From Chitinophagaceae bacterium (lineage in GTDB: Bacteria > Bacteroidota > Bacteroidia > Chitinophagales > Chitinophagaceae): 64,000 bases of DNA. Shown one piece after another: positions 18,287 through 27,218 of this stretch. Position numbers and translations under genes: made by a program. Position 1 is the stretch's first letter. Each line of letters starts with the position of its first letter. The notes under the pieces were generated by a model. It ran no database searches, was not told where the DNA came from, and saw only the letters and a program-made list of their open reading frames with translations. Where the stretch lies: assembly GCA_016721085.1 (NCBI GenBank), contig JADKJI010000032.1, forward strand, positions 1 through 64,000, given 5' to 3'.

Positions 18287-18697
18287 ATGGAAGCCAACGA
18301 CACCAAAATGGTAGTGCTATTTGACGGGGTTTGTAATCTCTGCAGCAGCAGTGTGCAGTTTATCCTGAAAAGGGATAAGAAGCAGCAGTTCCTGTTTGGT
18401 TCTTTGCAGGGAGCATACGGACAAGCTACTTTATTAAAATATCATCTTCCAACCGATCAGTTGAATTCATTCATGTTATTAGAAGGAGAGAAATTATATA
18501 CCCATTCATCTGGTGCTCTTCGAATGCTAAAGCATTTGGGTGGTGGATGGCAAATACTTTATGCCTTCATCATAGTACCGAAATTTATTCGTGATGGCGT
18601 TTATAACTGGATCGCCAGAAACCGCTATAAATGGTTTGGAAAACAGGAGTCTTGTTGGTTACCGAAGCCGGAGTGGAAAGCACGGTTTCTTGATTAA
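18287..18697 (+). CDS. DUF393 / thiol-disulfide oxidoreductase-like DCC protein
   Basis: 136 residues. VLFDGVCNLCSSSVQFIL near the N-terminus carries the DxxCxxC signature (D13, C16, C19) that names the DCC family, with conserved GALRML and WIARNRYKWFG segments later. Activity is inferred to be thioredoxin-like but is not proven for the family. It converges with the 2TM gene: the stop codons overlap (TAA of this gene ends at 18697, the neighbour's ends at 18694). Confidence 0.9.
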   Translation: MEANDTKMVVLFDGVCNLCSSSVQFILKRDKKQQFLFGSLQGAYGQATLLKYHLPTDQLNSFMLLEGEKLYTHSSGALRMLKHLGGGWQILYAFIIVPKFIRDGVYNWIARNRYKWFGKQESCWLPKPEWKARFLD

Positions 18698-19002
18698 TTG
18701 TTGGCAGCATCCATCTGATGACCTTCTGCCACTTCCCTCTTAATAATAGCCTTTAATCGTTTCTCATTTTTCTTCCAGTAGTAAATGGCAAGGATACAAC
18801 TGAAGATATAACTACAGATAGGGACAATTACAAGTATTGGAACGGAAATATAGATTTGCATGAAGAAAAACATCACCACAAAAGTGAACAGACTTACTAC
18901 CAATGTGCCTATCAGTGAATACATAATGAAATAGGAAGCCCATCCACCATTACGCTGGTCCTGCCAGCTTCTTACAAACCTTTTTTCTTCAGCACTGATC
19001 AT
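18694..19002 (-). CDS. Small two-TM membrane protein
   Basis: 102 residues from ATG 19002 (MISAEEKRFVRSWQDQRNGG). This start fits better than the longer open frame to 19050, which would overlap the upstream PhzF gene by 44 bases. There are two hydrophobic spans (about 25-45 and 50-72), a short loop and a charged C-terminal tail. It follows PhzF with four bases between stop and start, so it is probably cotranscribed. No family-level function recognised. Confidence 0.75.
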   Translation of the reverse strand: MISAEEKRFVRSWQDQRNGGWASYFIMYSLIGTLVVSLFTFVVMFFFMQIYISVPILVIVPICSYIFSCILAIYYWKKNEKRLKAIIKREVAEGHQMDAANN

Positions 19003-19006
19003 GACA

Positions 19007-19801
19007 CTATAATTTAATAACCCCTTCCATATAATAGACACATTCGCCACCTATCAAAACACGTTCGGCGCTTAATTGTTCGCAAGCAATAACCCCACCA
19101 CGGGCACTGAGCTGTTTTGCTTTCATTTTTTTCTTACCCAATTTTTCGGACCAATAGGGTATCAATTGAGAATGGGCAGAACCTGTTACCGGATCTTCAT
19201 CAACCCCATCGGCAGGGGCAAAAAAGCGGGAAACAAAATCACCCTTATCGCCTTTTGAAGTGATGATGAACATTCCACCTTCCTTTTTCATGGCTGTTAT
19301 ATCGGGCTTGCAATTCAAAACAGCCTCTTCATTCTCCAACTCCACAATCAAGTCACGACTCTTTGTAACAGCTTTTATTGAAACTCCACCGAGAATAGCA
19401 GAGAGATTATCCCATGATACATCCACCGCACCAGGAGCCCAGCTTGGAAAATCCATGATGAGCATATCCTTTACTTTGGCAACTTTCAGTAATCCACTTT
19501 TTGAATCAAATACCACCGTCTTCTTCTCCCACTTCAGGATATTAAAAATCACAAAAGCCGAAGCTAATGTGGCATGTCCACACAAATTCACTTCTACCGC
19601 CGGTGTAAACCATCTTATATCATAATTCGCATCCTTATTCTTACTAGGAACGAAGAAAACAGTTTCGCTGAGGTTGTTCTCTAGTGCCAATTGTTGCATT
19701 GTCTCTGTAGGCAGCCATTTCTTCAATGGAATAACTGCTGCTGGGTTACCCCCGAAGAGTTTATTTGTAAAGGCGTCGATTTGGAAAATGGAAAGCTTCA
19801 T
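19007..19801 (-). CDS. PhzF family isomerase
   Basis: 264 residues, family length. The N-terminal half has IFQIDAFTNKLFGGNPAAV and LENNLSETVFFV, with E46 in the position of the catalytic glutamate of PhzF; a CGHATLASAFV segment follows, and the C-terminal half has DPVTGSAHSQLIPYW. Members are epimerase/isomerase-like enzymes of the diaminopimelate epimerase fold; most, as probably here, are not linked to phenazines since no phz genes are near. Substrate unknown. Confidence 0.92.
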   Translation of the reverse strand: MKLSIFQIDAFTNKLFGGNPAAVIPLKKWLPTETMQQLALENNLSETVFFVPSKNKDANYDIRWFTPAVEVNLCGHATLASAFVIFNILKWEKKTVVFDSKSGLLKVAKVKDMLIMDFPSWAPGAVDVSWDNLSAILGGVSIKAVTKSRDLIVELENEEAVLNCKPDITAMKKEGGMFIITSKGDKGDFVSRFFAPADGVDEDPVTGSAHSQLIPYWSEKLGKKKMKAKQLSARGGVIACEQLSAERVLIGGECVYYMEGVIKL

Positions 19802-19884
19802 GGTTTTGTGGGTTCAAAAGGTTCAATAAGTTCAATAGGTTCCATAGGACTGACTAATGGTTGGCGGTTTGTTTGTTGAAGTTT

Positions 19885-19950
19885 TTTTAACCGCAGGGAC
19901 GCGGAGACGCAGAGTGGCGTTCCTCCGCGTCTCTGCGTCTCCGCGGTTAT
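19885..19950. repeat. CGCAGAGACGC palindrome, copy 5
   Basis: TTAACCGCAGGGACGCGG pairs with CCGCGTCTCTGCG...CCGCGGTTA. It is flanked on the left by a GTTCAATAGGTTCC segment and on the right by AAATTTTCAAAT tracts leading to the E1 gene stop, the common module order in this window. Confidence 0.82.
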
Positions 19951-19989
19951 AGATTTTCAAATTTTCAAATCATCAAATTTTCAAATTCC

Positions 19990-22383
19990 TTATTCCCGCA
20001 TCATCTCCCTCACCACATCCACCACCTGCTCCGTATTCGGCTTAGAGAAATAATCGCCATCGCTTCCGTAACTAGGACGATGTGCTTGTGCAGTGATGGT
20101 TCTTGGTGATACGTCTAACCAGCGATAACCGCCCTGTTGCTCCATCACCATATTGAACATATAACCCGCTGCGCCGCCTGGAACATCTTCATCTACAAAT
20201 ACGATGCGGTTAGTTTTCTTTAGTGATTCAAGAATGATATGATGCTTATCGAATGGTAATAATGTTTGTACATCCACAACTTCGCAATCAATGCCCTTGT
20301 GCTGTAATAAAACTGCTGCTTCCATAACTACTCGAAGGGTGGAACCATAAGATACGATCGTGATATCTTTTCCTTCTCTGATTACTTCCGGCACACCTAA
20401 CGGTACCTTATACTCTAGTAGATTAGTCGGCAATTTCTCCTTTAAACGATATCCATTCAAACACTCAACAACAATCGCAGGATCATATCCAGCAAGCAAG
20501 GTATTATACATACCTACTGCCTGCACCATATTCCTTGGCACACAGATATGCATGCCACGAAGTGAATTCAGCATGAGTCCCATAGGTGAACCACTATGCC
20601 AGATACCTTCGAGTCTATGCCCGCGGGTACGTACAATCAATGGGGCACTCTGACGGCCCTTGCTTCTCCAATGAAGTGTTGCTACATCATCAGTGAGAGG
20701 CTGTAAGCCGTATACGAGATAGTCGAGGTACTGTATTTCTGCAATGGGACGAAGACCTCTCATAGCAAGTCCTACACCTTGTCCCATAATTGTAAGTTCA
20801 CGGATACCACAATCAAAAATCCGGTTCTCACCGTGCTTCTGTTGTAATCCTGCGAAGCCCTGGTTCACGTCACCGATCTTACCAACATCTTCTCCAAAGG
20901 CAACGATTTTTGGATTTGAAGCGAACAAGGCATCAAAATACTTATTGAGTATTTCGTAGCCATTGATCATTGGGGCATCGGCATCTGTATGTAATTCGGT
21001 GCCCTTCTCTAACAAAGGACTATTTGGAGCTGTTGAATAAAGATGGGTGTTGTAATACCCATATCCTTGTTCAAGTAATAACTTATAATAAGAATTGATT
21101 GGTCCTTCGAGGGAATGTGCTTCTGCCACTGCAGCGGCAGTATGTAATGCTACCAATACATCTTTGCGGATAGGTTCCCTGTTTGCCAGCAAATGATTCT
21201 TGATAGAAGTGATCTCACCATTTTCATCAGCCCCTTTATTGATCAGTTCTTCCAGCAATTGCTGTGTAATGATAACCTGCTCTTTTATGGGAGCGAAGAA
21301 TTTATCCCAGGCTGCATATTTGCTTTTACGAACCAATTCTTTAGAAGTCACTTCCAGATCACTTAATTCATCTTCACTGGCAAGTTCGTTTTCAAGAATC
21401 CATTCACGCATTTTCTTATTGCCATCCCAATCTCTTTCCCAAGCCAATCTTTCAGGAGTTTTATATCGTTCATGGCTACCCGAAGTAGAATGACCTTGCG
21501 GTTGTGTCACTTCTTCTACATGGAAGAGGGCTGGCACATGGGTATCGCGTATTTTCTGGATAGCTGCTTCAAACACCTGGCACATGCCGGCATAATCCCA
21601 TGCTTTCACTTTATAGATATCGATACCATTGGTGCCTTCTTTCTTTTGCATGCCTTTCAGCGCTTCGGAAATGGAACCTTTGGTAGTCTGGAATTTTTTA
21701 GGAACGGATATACCATAGCCATCATCCCACACAAAAAAGGCAACTGGCACTTGCATAACACCGGCGGCATTTACGGTTTCCCAGAAATGTCCTTCAGATG
21801 TAGAGGCATCACCGATTGTACAAAAACAAACTTCATTACCATTAGTGCTTAATGAAGTGAAGGGTTGTAATAATTTTTCTTCTCTGAAAAGCTTGGAGGC
21901 TAGTGCTAATCCAATGGAACGAGGCATCTGAGCGGCAGTTGGAGCCATACCAGATGTTATATTTTTCCGGTTGGCGAGGTCGAGCCATTCGCCATTTTCA
22001 CCCACCAATGGGGAAGCGAAATGCGAGTTCATTTGTCTGCCAGCGCTATGTGGGTCGTTGGCAGGGTCGGGATCGGCATATAATTGGGAGAAGAATTCTT
22101 CAACAGTAGCAACGCCGGTGGCAAAGGCGAAAGTTTGGTCGCGGTAGTACCCCGACAGGAAATCACCCGGCTTAAAGAATTTAGCAGCAGCCACTTGTGC
22201 TACTTCTTTGCCGTCGCCGAAAATGCCGAATTTGGCTTTACCTGTGAGTACTTCCTTCCGACCTAACAGGCTCACTTCCCGGCTCTCACAAGCGAGCCGA
22301 TAGTCGTTCAGCACTTCATCCCTGAATCGGTCGAAGGAGAGTTTCTCGCTGTCCAGCAGTTCATTGGTAGAGGAGAGTTCCAT
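19990..22383 (-). CDS. 2-oxoacid dehydrogenase E1, fused alpha and beta subunits
   Basis: 797 residues, about the sum of separate alpha (about 370) and beta (about 330) chains. The alpha half has the thiamine diphosphate motif starting GDASTSEGHFWETVN (191) with the downstream WDDGYGISVP. The beta half (from about 465) has IVAFGEDVGKIGDVNQGFAG, the CGIRELTIMGQGVGLAMRG segment and a C-terminal transketolase-like domain with VDVQTLLPFD. It decarboxylates pyruvate or branched-chain 2-oxoacids and passes the acyl group to lipoyl-E2, probably the product of the gene at 57750. The gene stands alone here. Pyruvate versus branched-chain preference cannot be decided. Confidence 0.92.
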   Translation of the reverse strand: MELSSTNELLDSEKLSFDRFRDEVLNDYRLACESREVSLLGRKEVLTGKAKFGIFGDGKEVAQVAAAKFFKPGDFLSGYYRDQTFAFATGVATVEEFFSQLYADPDPANDPHSAGRQMNSHFASPLVGENGEWLDLANRKNITSGMAPTAAQMPRSIGLALASKLFREEKLLQPFTSLSTNGNEVCFCTIGDASTSEGHFWETVNAAGVMQVPVAFFVWDDGYGISVPKKFQTTKGSISEALKGMQKKEGTNGIDIYKVKAWDYAGMCQVFEAAIQKIRDTHVPALFHVEEVTQPQGHSTSGSHERYKTPERLAWERDWDGNKKMREWILENELASEDELSDLEVTSKELVRKSKYAAWDKFFAPIKEQVIITQQLLEELINKGADENGEITSIKNHLLANREPIRKDVLVALHTAAAVAEAHSLEGPINSYYKLLLEQGYGYYNTHLYSTAPNSPLLEKGTELHTDADAPMINGYEILNKYFDALFASNPKIVAFGEDVGKIGDVNQGFAGLQQKHGENRIFDCGIRELTIMGQGVGLAMRGLRPIAEIQYLDYLVYGLQPLTDDVATLHWRSKGRQSAPLIVRTRGHRLEGIWHSGSPMGLMLNSLRGMHICVPRNMVQAVGMYNTLLAGYDPAIVVECLNGYRLKEKLPTNLLEYKVPLGVPEVIREGKDITIVSYGSTLRVVMEAAVLLQHKGIDCEVVDVQTLLPFDKHHIILESLKKTNRIVFVDEDVPGGAAGYMFNMVMEQQGGYRWLDVSPRTITAQAHRPSYGSDGDYFSKPNTEQVVDVVREMMRE

Positions 22384-22464
22384 GCAGCAAAAATAGGGAT
22401 ACTAACATCCATTTGCTGTGTTTTGCGGAGGTTGTTAAAAAAATGTCATTAGCGAGAAAATATG

Positions 22465-22496
22465 TTGGTTTTTACCCCGTTAAAAATGTACTTTTG
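22465..22496 (+). promoter_or_regulatory. Candidate promoter of the first DUF1573 gene
   Basis: TTGG at 22465-22468 and TACTTTTG at 22489-22496 match -33 and -7 elements with 21 bases between TTG and TA. The ATG at 22519 is 22 bases beyond the -7 element, which supports that start rather than the upstream ones. Confidence 0.55.
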
Positions 22497-22518
22497 AAAG
22501 GCTCAAAGTCTACCAACT

Positions 22519-22949
22519 ATGAAAAAGTATTATGCTTCCTCCTTCTGGCAACCACTTTGGTGGCCAAAGCTCAAAATACTGAGAAAGAGACCCTTCAGTT
22601 GAAACAAGCCGGGTTTGACTTTGGCAAGATTCAACAAGGACGTCCTGTTACCCATGTTTTTGAGGTTACGAATACGGGCAAAGAGCCTATGCGACTGGAA
22701 AATGTACAGGCCAGCTGTGGTTGTACAACACCAGAATGGAGTCCGGAACCTATCAAGCCAGGCGGTACTGCCACCATTAAAGTAGGATACAATTCAGCCT
22801 CAGAAGGTCCTTTTAATAAGTCAATTACGATTTTTTATAATGGCAACCAGACCAGGGTTATCAGCGTTTCTGGAAATGTTTACAAAGCGGCTGCCACTTC
22901 GGCGCCAGCAAATTCGTCTATAGCATTATTAAAACAAATTACTCAATAA
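22519..22949 (+). CDS. DUF1573 protein, signal peptide in frame only with one extra A
   Basis: The body (LKQAGFDFGKIQQGRPVTHVFEVTNTGKEPM ... SCGCTTPEWSPEPIKPG ... ITIFYNGNQTRVISVSGNVY) is a DUF1573 domain, an Ig-like exported domain common in Bacteroidota. The open frame runs from 22413, but its first 30 residues are not a plausible start. ATG at 22519 is placed right by the promoter, yet reads MKKYYASSFW and stops. If the A5 run (22522-22526) had six A, the start would read MKKVLCFLLLATTLVAKAQ, a clean signal peptide joined to the domain. Either one base is missing or slippage occurs. The next gene is a paralogue. Confidence 0.7.
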
Positions 22950-22967
22950 CTATTTAAAAGAATACTC

Positions 22968-23387
22968 ATGAAAAAAATGATCCTGTTTTTTACTGTGGCC
23001 TTATTCGGGATGGCTTCATTTGCTCAAAATTCAGCACCTGTAGCTAAAGTGGAATTGGTTAAATTCAAAGAAACGACTTACAATTTCGGAAAGATCAAAC
23101 AAGGTGTACCTGTTACGCATGATTTCGCCTTTTCGAATGTGTCTGAAAAAGCTGTAGTGGTTGAAACTGCTACTCCTTCCTGTGGTTGTACAACGCCAGT
23201 TTGGCCTCAGGCACCTGTTGCCAAAGGAAAGGCTGACAAAATCACTGCCGGCTTTAATGCAGCAGCTCCTGGTCCTTTCACAAAAACAATCTCTGTGAAA
23301 TTGCTTGGACAGAATGAACCTGTGGTAATCACTATCACTGGTGAGGTACTTAGCGCAGATGATTATGCGAAGTTGAAGAAAGACTAA
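22968..23387 (+). CDS. DUF1573 exported protein, second copy
   Basis: 139 residues: signal peptide (MKKMILFFTVALFGMASFAQ) then a single DUF1573 domain (FKETTYNFGKIKQGVPVTHDF ... SCGCTTPVWPQAPV ... GPFTKTISVKLLG). It shares the GKI-QG-PVTH and SCGCTTP motifs with the preceding gene, so the two are tandem paralogues, 18 bases apart and probably one operon ending at the terminator just downstream. The role of DUF1573 proteins is unknown; they fold like Ig/ASH domains. Confidence 0.9.
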   Translation: MKKMILFFTVALFGMASFAQNSAPVAKVELVKFKETTYNFGKIKQGVPVTHDFAFSNVSEKAVVVETATPSCGCTTPVWPQAPVAKGKADKITAGFNAAAPGPFTKTISVKLLGQNEPVVITITGEVLSADDYAKLKKD

Positions 23388-23407
23388 GGCGTTTAATATT
23401 TTTGGAG

Positions 23408-23437
23408 CCCCTGCCAGGTTGGTGGGGGTTTTTTTTT
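23408..23437 (+). terminator. Terminator of the DUF1573 pair
   Basis: CCCCTGCCA pairs with TTGGTGGGG around GG, with two wobbles, and is followed by nine T. Confidence 0.8.
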
Positions 23438-23517
23438 AATGAGGAATTTGAAAATTTGAAAGATTTGGAAATTGAAAATGAAATGAACATGAAAGGAAAT
23501 TTTGAAGCGCCAATACA

Positions 23518-23603
23518 TTTACCGCAGAGATCGGAGGCGCAGTTGCATTCCTCCGTTTCTCTGCTCATTTCAAAATATTTTCAAATTTTCTGACGCGTCG
23601 GGA
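23518..23603. repeat. Degenerate CGCAGAGACGC palindrome (copy 6) and truncated GACGCGTC palindrome
   Basis: TTTACCGCAGAGATCGG with CCGTTTCTCTGC is a decayed palindrome at 23518-23566. TGACGCGTCGGGA at 23591-23603 is a truncated member of the TCCCGACGCGTCGGGA family. AAATTTGAAAG tracts lie on both sides. No gene in 23438-23716. Confidence 0.6.
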
Positions 23604-23624
23604 CCCAAATTTTCAAATTAACAT

Positions 23625-23654
23625 AAAAAAACCCTCCTGGAGAACCAAGAGGGT
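23625..23654 (-). terminator. Terminator after ftsZ, end of the dcw cluster
   Basis: On the minus strand ACCCTCTTGG pairs with CCAGGAGGGT around TTCT, with one mismatch, followed by seven T. It lies about 60 bases past the ftsZ stop. Confidence 0.85.
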
Positions 23655-23716
23655 AACAACTAAAAACAACAATCGTTGCATCAATAAATTCAGCTTCGAT
23701 TGATTAGGTACAAAGG

Positions 23717-25666
23717 TTAATCAGGCTTCTTTCCATCAAGGAATGTATTGATGGTAGAGATGCGCGTTGTATCGTCATCTTCTTTTTTTACTTCATAACT
23801 GCTGTAGAAATTCTCTACGTTGGAGATAGTGTTGTAGAGCTCTAAATTGCGGCGGATGTAAGCCGGCACAGTCTCAAACTCGTTGTTAGGGTCGGTGGCA
23901 TTAACATTGAATGACAGATTACGTAGTTTCTGTATTCGTTCTGCCGCCCGACGTTTTTGATCTTCAACTTCGTCCCGCAAAGCAGGCTCCTCAGAGGAAG
24001 GTATTGCCGTAACAGGTTGTGGAGTTTGATGGGCCAAGGGCTCATCCGCCGCTGGAAAGTCATCTTTGATTACCAACTGCAGATCGCCGAAGGAAGGTTC
24101 TTCTTCCCTGACAGTTTTAGCAGTAGTACCTGAGATTGGTTCTTTCACAGGTGTTTGTTCGGGGTTGGATTCTTTCGTGCTCGATTCAGCATAGATATTA
24201 GAAGGCTTGGCCAAGTATCCTCCCGACGCTGCAGACGCAGGAGAATTATTTTGCTTTTCAGACTTCGCGTTGTTTGTTTCAGAAGGGGTTGCGGATAGTT
24301 CGCCAGATACAGATGGCAGCGAAAGTACCCATTCCACTTTTTCTTCTGATTCCTTTTTCTCCACTTGCTTATCAACAGTAATTTCCCTAGCAATGCTTTC
24401 AGTAAAAAACACATTGCTCACAGTAGATTCTGCAGCTTTTGTCTCTACTAATTTCGGTTGCATCGCTTCACTCAATGCAGGTTCTGCTTCATTGATCATT
24501 GTGAAAGCTGGTGCTTCTGTTATTTCTGCAATAGCTTCTTCTTCTTTGAATTCAACAACAACAGGTTTTGTTACTTCTTCAACAACAGTCAAAGGTTTTA
24601 CAACAACAGGTTGCTCTTTTTTCATCTCCAATGTCATCACAATCTTCTCTTCCTTGATAGCCGGAGCTACTTTCTTCTCTTCCGCTTTCTCGAATGGATC
24701 TTTGTATTCAAATCCAGTGGCTATTAAAGTGATTCCGATCTTATCACCTAATGATGCATCATATCCTAAACCAAGAATAACATCGGTTCCTTCACCTGCG
24801 CGACTCAAGAGATAGTTCTGTATGATCTCCACTTCATCCATAGTGAATTCATGATCGCCTTCTGCAGAATTGATATTGATAAGGATCCATTTGGCTCCAC
24901 GGATATCATTATCATTCAGCAATGGAGAATTCATGGCTTCTTCAATAGCTTGTTGTGCACGGTTCTCACCATTGGCAGCAGCACTACCCAATATGGCAAC
25001 ACCACCATTACGCATCACAGTGCATACATCGGCAAAGTCGACATTGATCTGACCAGTGCTGTTGATTACATCTGTGATACATTTTGCAGCAGTAGCCAAA
25101 ACATTATCAGCTCTTGAAAACGCTTCTTTCATTTTCAGGTTACCAAACTGATGACGCAATTTATCATTGCTGATCACCAGCAGGGTATCTACATATCCTT
25201 TAAGTGTTCGGATACCTTCTTCAGCTTGTAACTGACGCTTCTTTCCTTCGTAAGAAAAAGGCGTAGTCACGATTCCTACAGTCAGGATACCAAGATCCTT
25301 ACAAATCTTCGAAATGATTGGAGCACCACCAGTACCCGTACCACCACCCATACCGGCAGTGATGAAGGCCATCTTGGTATTCACTTCGAGGATACGGCGG
25401 ATCTCTTCCAGACTTTCTTCAGTAGCCTGGCGACCAATTTCAGGATTGGCACCTGCTCCGAGTCCCTGTGTTAAATGGGGACCGAGCTGTATCTTATTGG
25501 GTACACGACTTTGGGCGATCGCCTGTGCATCGGTATTACAGATTATGAAATTCACTCCTTCAATGTTCTGGCTGAACATGTAGTTAACAGCATTGCTGCC
25601 ACCACCGCCAACACCTATCACTTTAATGATGGAGGACTTCTCTTTGGGCAAATCAAAATGGATCAT
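23717..25666 (-). CDS. ftsZ: Cell division protein FtsZ with long C-terminal linker
   Basis: 649 residues against about 380-400 in most bacteria. The tubulin-like GTPase core spans about 10-320: GVGGGGSNAVNYM (18-30), the GTP signature GMGGGTGTGG (105-114), NFADVC-type switch residues and the T7 loop ADVCTVMRNGG near 210-220. A linker rich in E, P, K, T and S runs from about 330 to 590, and the tail has ETVPAYIRRN, resembling the conserved FtsA/partner-binding C-terminal peptide, followed by about 40 more residues. FtsZ polymerises at mid-cell. It is the last gene of the cluster, with an inverted repeat ahead of it and a terminator behind. Confidence 0.97.
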   Translation of the reverse strand: MIHFDLPKEKSSIIKVIGVGGGGSNAVNYMFSQNIEGVNFIICNTDAQAIAQSRVPNKIQLGPHLTQGLGAGANPEIGRQATEESLEEIRRILEVNTKMAFITAGMGGGTGTGGAPIISKICKDLGILTVGIVTTPFSYEGKKRQLQAEEGIRTLKGYVDTLLVISNDKLRHQFGNLKMKEAFSRADNVLATAAKCITDVINSTGQINVDFADVCTVMRNGGVAILGSAAANGENRAQQAIEEAMNSPLLNDNDIRGAKWILININSAEGDHEFTMDEVEIIQNYLLSRAGEGTDVILGLGYDASLGDKIGITLIATGFEYKDPFEKAEEKKVAPAIKEEKIVMTLEMKKEQPVVVKPLTVVEEVTKPVVVEFKEEEAIAEITEAPAFTMINEAEPALSEAMQPKLVETKAAESTVSNVFFTESIAREITVDKQVEKKESEEKVEWVLSLPSVSGELSATPSETNNAKSEKQNNSPASAASGGYLAKPSNIYAESSTKESNPEQTPVKEPISGTTAKTVREEEPSFGDLQLVIKDDFPAADEPLAHQTPQPVTAIPSSEEPALRDEVEDQKRRAAERIQKLRNLSFNVNATDPNNEFETVPAYIRRNLELYNTISNVENFYSSYEVKKEDDDTTRISTINTFLDGKKPD

Positions 25667-25682
25667 AGTATTCAGTTTACAT

Positions 25683-25707
25683 TACCGGTTATGTTCCAGA
25701 ACCGGTA
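25683..25707. promoter_or_regulatory. Inverted repeat upstream of ftsZ
   Basis: TACCGGTT and AACCGGTA are perfect eight-base arms around a nine-base spacer, 17 bases before the ftsZ start codon. It could be an operator or an RNA hairpin in the ftsA-ftsZ spacer. Confidence 0.6.
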
Positions 25708-25751
25708 TTTATTAAGAATAACAGGTTAGTAAAAACATTTTACAGCACAGC

Positions 25752-27125
25752 TTACAGCGCGTGGTCTTCTTCTTCTTTGAAAAGATCAATCAAACTTGTC
25801 TTGAATTTTCCCCAGAAGTCTTTCATGCCTTTACGCTGATGCATCTTATCGGCACTGATACTGGTTTCTTCCACTTTGATATCGTTTTCAGCTGCCTGCT
25901 TCAGGCTTTCAGGTACCACTACTTTCTTGTACTCTTTTTCGAACTGCTTGCGGTTGTGCTCAAAATCATCATATCCTTTCAATATCAGACCGAGACAGGT
26001 TGAATACATTGGTTTTGCCAATTCATCAATATGTCCTGCTGCCAGATGCTCTGTTGGATATCCGATACGGGCATTCAATCCGGTAACATATTCTGTCAAT
26101 TGTATCAGGTGTTTCAATTGAGAACCACCACCGGTTAATACCACACCGCCATTGAGCATCTTGTTATCGAGACCTACTTGCTTAAGGTGATAGGTAACGA
26201 AGTCCATGATTTCGCTCATACGTGCCTGTATGATATTAGCGAGATTCTTCACGCTGATTTCCTTGGCTGGCATTCCACGCAAACCAGGGATAGTGATGAA
26301 GGCATTTGCTTTCGCTTCGTTAGCGAGGGCGCTACCGAATTGCACTTTCATCTGTTCTGCCTGTGTTTTCAATACACCCAGACCGGTTTTGATATCGTTT
26401 GTGATATTCTCACCACCGAAAGGTATAACCGCTGTATGTTTCAGGATACCTTCATAGAAAACGGCCAGGTCGGTAGTACCACCACCTATATCTACGATAG
26501 CAACACCTGCTTCCAGGTCTTCTTGTCCCATAACCGCTGCTGCTGAAGCCAGTGGCTGCAACACTAGGTCCTTGGTACGGAGACCACTTTTCTCAACTGC
26601 ACGGTTGATATTGCGGATAGCATTCTTATCACCTGTAATGATATGGAAGTTCGCTCCGATCTTAACACCACCGTATCCAATAGGATTAGGGATGTTTTGG
26701 AAATTATCTACGGTAAATTCCTGACGAATCACATCAATGATCTGATCACCTGCAGGTATATATGTTTTGTACTGGTCACTAACCAATTGGTCAATTTCCC
26801 TTTGTGTAATTTCTTCGTTAGTGTCGTGACGAACAATATCGCCACGTGTTTGAAGGCTCTTGATATGGTGCCCGGCAATACCTACATATACTTCTCCAAT
26901 CTCCAGATCAGGATTAGAAGCATAGCAGTTTTCGAGCGCCATCTGAATGGCCTTGATGGTTTCATCGATATTCAACACTTGTCCGTGTTTAACACCATTG
27001 CTGTTAGCACGTCCAAAACCGATGATTTCGAGTTTGCCGAATTCATTCTTTCTACCTGCGATGGCTGCAATCTTGGTAGTACCGATGTCGAGTCCTACGA
27101 TAATGGGTTGTTGTTCGTTGTTCAT
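25752..27125 (-). CDS. ftsA: Cell division protein FtsA
   Basis: 457 residues. An actin-like ATPase: phosphate-1 loop IVGLDIGTTKIAAIAG (9-24), EVYVGIAGHHIKS in the 1C domain, phosphate-2 VAIVDIGGGTTDLAVFYEG, and adenosine motif GGVVLTGGGSQLKHL. The C-terminal end (KDFWGKFKTSLIDLFKEEED) is an amphipathic helix of the membrane-targeting kind that tethers FtsZ filaments to the inner membrane. It lies between ftsQ and ftsZ, 85 bases ahead of ftsZ. Confidence 0.97.
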   Translation of the reverse strand: MNNEQQPIIVGLDIGTTKIAAIAGRKNEFGKLEIIGFGRANSNGVKHGQVLNIDETIKAIQMALENCYASNPDLEIGEVYVGIAGHHIKSLQTRGDIVRHDTNEEITQREIDQLVSDQYKTYIPAGDQIIDVIRQEFTVDNFQNIPNPIGYGGVKIGANFHIITGDKNAIRNINRAVEKSGLRTKDLVLQPLASAAAVMGQEDLEAGVAIVDIGGGTTDLAVFYEGILKHTAVIPFGGENITNDIKTGLGVLKTQAEQMKVQFGSALANEAKANAFITIPGLRGMPAKEISVKNLANIIQARMSEIMDFVTYHLKQVGLDNKMLNGGVVLTGGGSQLKHLIQLTEYVTGLNARIGYPTEHLAAGHIDELAKPMYSTCLGLILKGYDDFEHNRKQFEKEYKKVVVPESLKQAAENDIKVEETSISADKMHQRKGMKDFWGKFKTSLIDLFKEEEDHAL

Positions 27126-27218
27126 ACGTATCCGTTTTTAGTTGTTGTTTCGTTGTTGTTGTTATGTTGTTGTATAAGGTTTATTTTCAAATTCTCAAAT
27201 CATCAAATTTTCAAATTA

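Noticed and set aside
18287..23400. Phenazine gene cluster suggested by the PhzF-family gene
   Set aside because: No other phenazine genes lie nearby; PhzF-family proteins are widespread and mostly unrelated to phenazines.
24207..24815. 202-codon open frame opposite ftsZ
   Set aside because: Antisense shadow of the low-complexity linker of FtsZ; Ser-rich translation without family features.
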